Source: Sipunculus nudus (taxonomy: Eukaryota > Annelida > Sipuncula > Golfingiida > Sipunculidae). From it: DNA of 64,000 bases. The position numbers and the translations under genes are program-made. The stretch is taken from positions 6,961,741 through 7,025,740 of the forward strand of contig CM049318.1 in the NCBI GenBank assembly GCA_026874595.1, written 5' to 3'. The notes beneath the pieces were generated by a model that saw only the letters and a list, made by a program, of their open reading frames with translations, was not told the DNA's origin and ran no database searches. Below are positions 60,433-64,000 of this stretch, piece after piece. Position 1 is the first letter of the stretch, and each line of letters begins with the position of its first letter.

Positions 60433-63400
60433 CCATGGTTTGAACGTGCGTGTATCACCACATACTCTCTCTATATAAAGGAGGCTTCGGTACAATATAT
60501 ATATATCTGTATTTCAATGCAGATATTCTGGCCGTTTCTCCCTTTGTGTTTGCATTGGCGTTCGAGCTTTAAAGGGGGTTGTTAAGTTAAATGTAATGTA
60601 AAATGCTCATTTTAGCAAGACTGATTTAAGTATCGCCATAGACAAATGATATTCACTACAGTTAATACGCAGACTTTGATGGCTGTGTTAGAAGGCAAAC
60701 TATGGTTCATATTAAAAGAAATTTATGTCTAAGATAGTGCATTGACGTTTGAACATTTGCTTCGTAATCAAAACTTTGCATTTAATGAGCAGATTAGCAT
60801 TTGAACCAAACCCTAATATATAGGGAGCGATCCTATATATATATAATAACGGTTACATCTAATGTATGAACAGTGGCCTAGGGTTGAAACAGAGTGGGAG
60901 ATGTTGTTTGTGTAAAGTGTTTCCTACCTAAATTGTATTCACTGATTGAGTAAGTCGTATCCCGCAGACCCAACAATTTTACGGTTTCTAAAATTTTATT
61001 GATTATTTGAGAAATGAGTGAAGCATTGTCATTCTTAAGTTTATATAACGATACCCAGATTCAGGAATATTTGCGCAGTTGCCTTTGCGGAAAAGTTAAA
61101 TTCATGTTGCTCTCGCTTTAAAAAACTTACGTACGATTGTCAAGCTCGACATTTGGTTGCAATATATATGCTTTCAACTTTATTCGTTCTATGTGTGCCG
61201 TTTCATCAGATCTAATTTCGTAATATGTAAAACCTCCATAAATCTGTGAGTTGCCAATTGCAGAAACGTTTGTTCCTAAACAATACTGGATTGAAAGCCA
61301 CCGAATGATTCTCTCTGGTGGAAGCATAAACCAGTGTGTTTTGGAAAACTCGCTTCAAGATTGGACATTTTATGAATATTATAATATACAAACCTATGGA
61401 AGATTTGTACTCTGCTTGCTTAATAAACACCGTGAACTTTATACAAGAGTTATTCATTTACTTGTATACCTGTGCTGTAATTGTGAGCCGCTATGAACGA
61501 TCCAGGAGTGATCACTCTGATCTGGAATGTACCTAGATTCCCCAAAAAGACATAAACGTTAATATTAACACATCCCATTCACACAATAATAACAATACAA
61601 TAATAACAGAAGTGGGTCGTAGGCCATGCCGTTTAGCTGAATTTGAAAGAGCTTGCATCTAAACACACACACACACACACTAATGTTTCCTGCACCACTG
61701 CAGTGCTTAAATGTCTTCCTCGAGGAATGGAGCGATTTATTTGATGATTTGGCGTGATCTTTATTTTTGTTTAGTCAGCTTATTGCGCATGACTGAAAAT
61801 TTGGAAGTTTCTGACCCTTTTGATAACAATTTATGATAAACTTACGGAGGGCGAGTAAGACAGACAGGTATGTGACAAATGGTCAATAATATACTAGTCA
61901 GCTGACAAGTCAGCTGAGCTAATGACCCCTTTCATGGTAATTTAGCATTCTAGGTGTCAGAGCTTTTCATGAGCCGAATGCTAAGAAACTCAAAATCGTG
62001 TGTAAGATCTTATTTCAAATTTCTAAGAAGATTTTGCTTGAACATTTAAAGTTACAAGTTTCTACATCAAGGGGATTTGTTCTTTGGTTTGATCGGACAA
62101 AGCACCATCGCCCTACCGTACCTACTAACCAACATCTATAACAACGCTTCTCAAAGTGAACGTACAGAACATTCATAAAACATATGGGAGCTTCTATGTT
62201 GTGTTAAAATATACTCATCCAAGTGAAATTAAACATCTTCAAATGATATCTCTGAAGGACTTAATTGACAAATTCTGTTGAAAGTGTGTGTGCTGATAGT
62301 TTAACTGGATGAGGCTTTGCTTCAAAATATGCTGTTTGTGCAAGTGACCATTTAAAACACCTCTATGTACTCTATACGTTGCCTCTACAGTAACCCAGAT
62401 ATCAAACAAGTGAAAATTGCACTTTATGACTGAACCCATCGAACGGAATGCAACACCAAGAGCTCCCGTAGATAATGCTGTGTTTGCAGACAAGAAGAGG
62501 CGGAACGAAGCGAAACACGTTTACATAAAAAGGTGTCATTATTTTGTATAGTGGGACAGATTTAAAGCGCATTCCATCTGTATAAAGAAATTAGTATAAT
62601 CTCAACAACGGACTACATAAACTGACATTATGCCATACGTAAAAGTACAAAATAAGAGATACAGTTAATTTATTTAAACAATGTAAATCTGAGTGGCATC
62701 TACAGTTATACAAACACGTATTGATACATTTTAAACGCTTTTTACGTTCGAATGAGTGAAATAATGAGGCTGTTGTTTTGCAATGCATCCCACATCCTCT
62801 GCCTTTGGGCCCTGTCCCCACCTCCCGCCAATGATTATACCTTTAGTTCTCCATGGAATGTCTCTAACAGGGGCGGATATTTTAGAATATGGTGGGGGTG
62901 GGGCAGATGGAGAGGTTGCTTGAGTCGGCAACCACTCGAACACATGTATCTTTATATAAAGAATATACACCATCACAGTGAAGATATCTGGTTATGCAGG
63001 ATAAACCTCGCTGTGCTGTGAGTCACGAGGCCGAAATGTGACGATATCACAAACGGGGAAGTGAACAAAATTCTGAAACAAAAAAGTAAGCTTTATCAAA
63101 ATACCCTGAGTCCATATCGACATTTAACCAGGACTTTAATTAAAACGATGCATACCTGCATGTGTGTATATGTGGGCCTTGTTATCGTAGATAAGCCAGG
63201 ACTGAGATACAGTCTTTATCTTATCAATAGCCCATATAACGTTTCTGTATCCCTTCTTTAAAAAACATGTGTTATTATTATTTCTTTTTTAATATAATAT
63301 TATATGTCATATTATGCGTTTATGTCTTTTATATTTTACATGATCTGTATACAGTTGAAAATAGAATGTTTTCAATACAATGTTCATAAAGTTGGTAAAC

Positions 63401-64000
63401 AAAATGAAATCTTATAAAATCAACCATTGACAACCAGGTTTTGACATATTCTGAAGATAAACACAATAGCGTGCGCGGTATCACCGACCGTCAGCTGTAA
63501 TTGTTAGTAAGGAGATGCCAGAGGCGATATCTATAGTCCGAGGGGCTTGCTACTAACCATAACTGCCTGCCCGATGCCAATGTGGCTAGACTAGGTCTGG
63601 TGCTTATCGCAAATATTTGTTCCTGCCTTATACCATACATGCTTATGGTTTTGATTAAAATTAAACACCGAATAATTAATCTGAAGTTTAATTAAGATTT
63701 GATGAAGACTAAGTTGAGTATTTAATATTTGTTTGTTTGTTCGTCCTTAAGCCTATGATATATATATATTTCATTGCGGTGCGTTGATGTCCCTCTCTCT
63801 AATGCATCAGACGTAGACTCCAACTATCTTATATTTATTTGCGCGACCATATTAAACACTTTTCTAAGCCGTGTCTGTACAGCTGCCAGGTTTTGTACAT
63901 ATTGTGTACATGCAAGATCTATCCAAGAAAATGGACCTTAATTCCGTCTAAGTTTTATAACTAAAATTTCTCACTGGTTCATTTACCTATGTGGATAACT
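60431..64000. other. non-coding, nothing recognised
   Basis: Short frames only, none with domain content on either strand. A short (CA)n tract lies at about 61661-61680. 'CAGGGGCGGATATTTTAGAA' at about 62869 followed by G-rich DNA may be a scrap of the GGATCC-type repeat. No RNA gene is seen. Confidence 0.45.

Noticed and set aside
62480-62535. GAAGCGAAACACG word near the window end, considered as a ribozyme or Penelope-like terminus
   Set aside because: No CTGATGA partner at a plausible distance and no coding fragment nearby.
1-64000. CRISPR arrays, operons, bacterial insertion sequences, ribosome binding sites
   Set aside because: The spliced genes and retroelements show animal nuclear DNA. 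The direct repeats present are microsatellites or transposon copies without spacer structure.

Overview
This window looks like nuclear DNA of a lophotrochozoan animal, most likely a bivalve mollusc. It is AT-rich, genes are sparse and split by introns with GT/AG borders, (TA)n microsatellites and diverged interspersed repeats are frequent, and there is a local expansion of RING/B-box/beta-propeller (TRIM-like) genes of the kind common in molluscs. The species cannot be named from sequence alone.

Region 1 (1-24.4 kb) is dominated by one plus-strand gene for a rhodopsin-class peptide GPCR, closest by motif to the trissin-receptor group. Its TM1-TM2 exon is at 3160-3320 and its last exon (TM3 to C terminus) is at 23240-24367. 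The intron between them is about 19.9 kb. It holds a decayed LINE, two inverted copies of an LTR-like repeat, a miniature LTR element with 99%-identical LTRs, a SINE and several microsatellites. The 5' exon(s) of the gene are not seen.

Region 2 (24.4-30.1 kb) has no gene that I can support. It contains a clear TA-flanked MITE at 24914-25343.

Region 3 (30.1-47.8 kb) is a tandem cluster of TRIM-like genes on the plus strand in different states of decay. T1 (30536-31816) has an in-frame stop and has lost most of its propeller. T2 (35475-37222) has a frameshift inside the RING. T3 (43920-45746) is intact at 608 aa. T4 (47285-47790) is a propeller relic. T1-T3 each have a likely 3' splice site just upstream of the ATG, so each appears to carry a 5'-UTR intron and a single coding exon. 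Mobile DNA lies between them: a Penelope-like GIY-YIG fragment, GGATCC-type MITEs, and a long dispersed repeat carrying nuclear-receptor-like DR1 sites.

Region 4 (47.8-54.9 kb) holds a small two-coding-exon gene (52948-52967 joined to 54274-54853, 199 aa). Its His/Cys layout and glycine-rich tail suggest a very divergent LRAT/H-REV107-like (NlpC/P60 superfamily) protein. A possible CpG-rich promoter and non-coding first exon lie near 50.7-50.86 kb.

Region 5 (54.9-64 kb) is non-coding as far as I can tell. It starts with a tandem segmental duplication (about 1.5-1.9 kb units full of TA repeats) that fades into older diverged units up to about 60 kb. The rest is unremarkable AT-rich DNA.

All coordinates for repeats and pseudogenes are by-eye boundaries unless splice sites or terminal repeats fix them.
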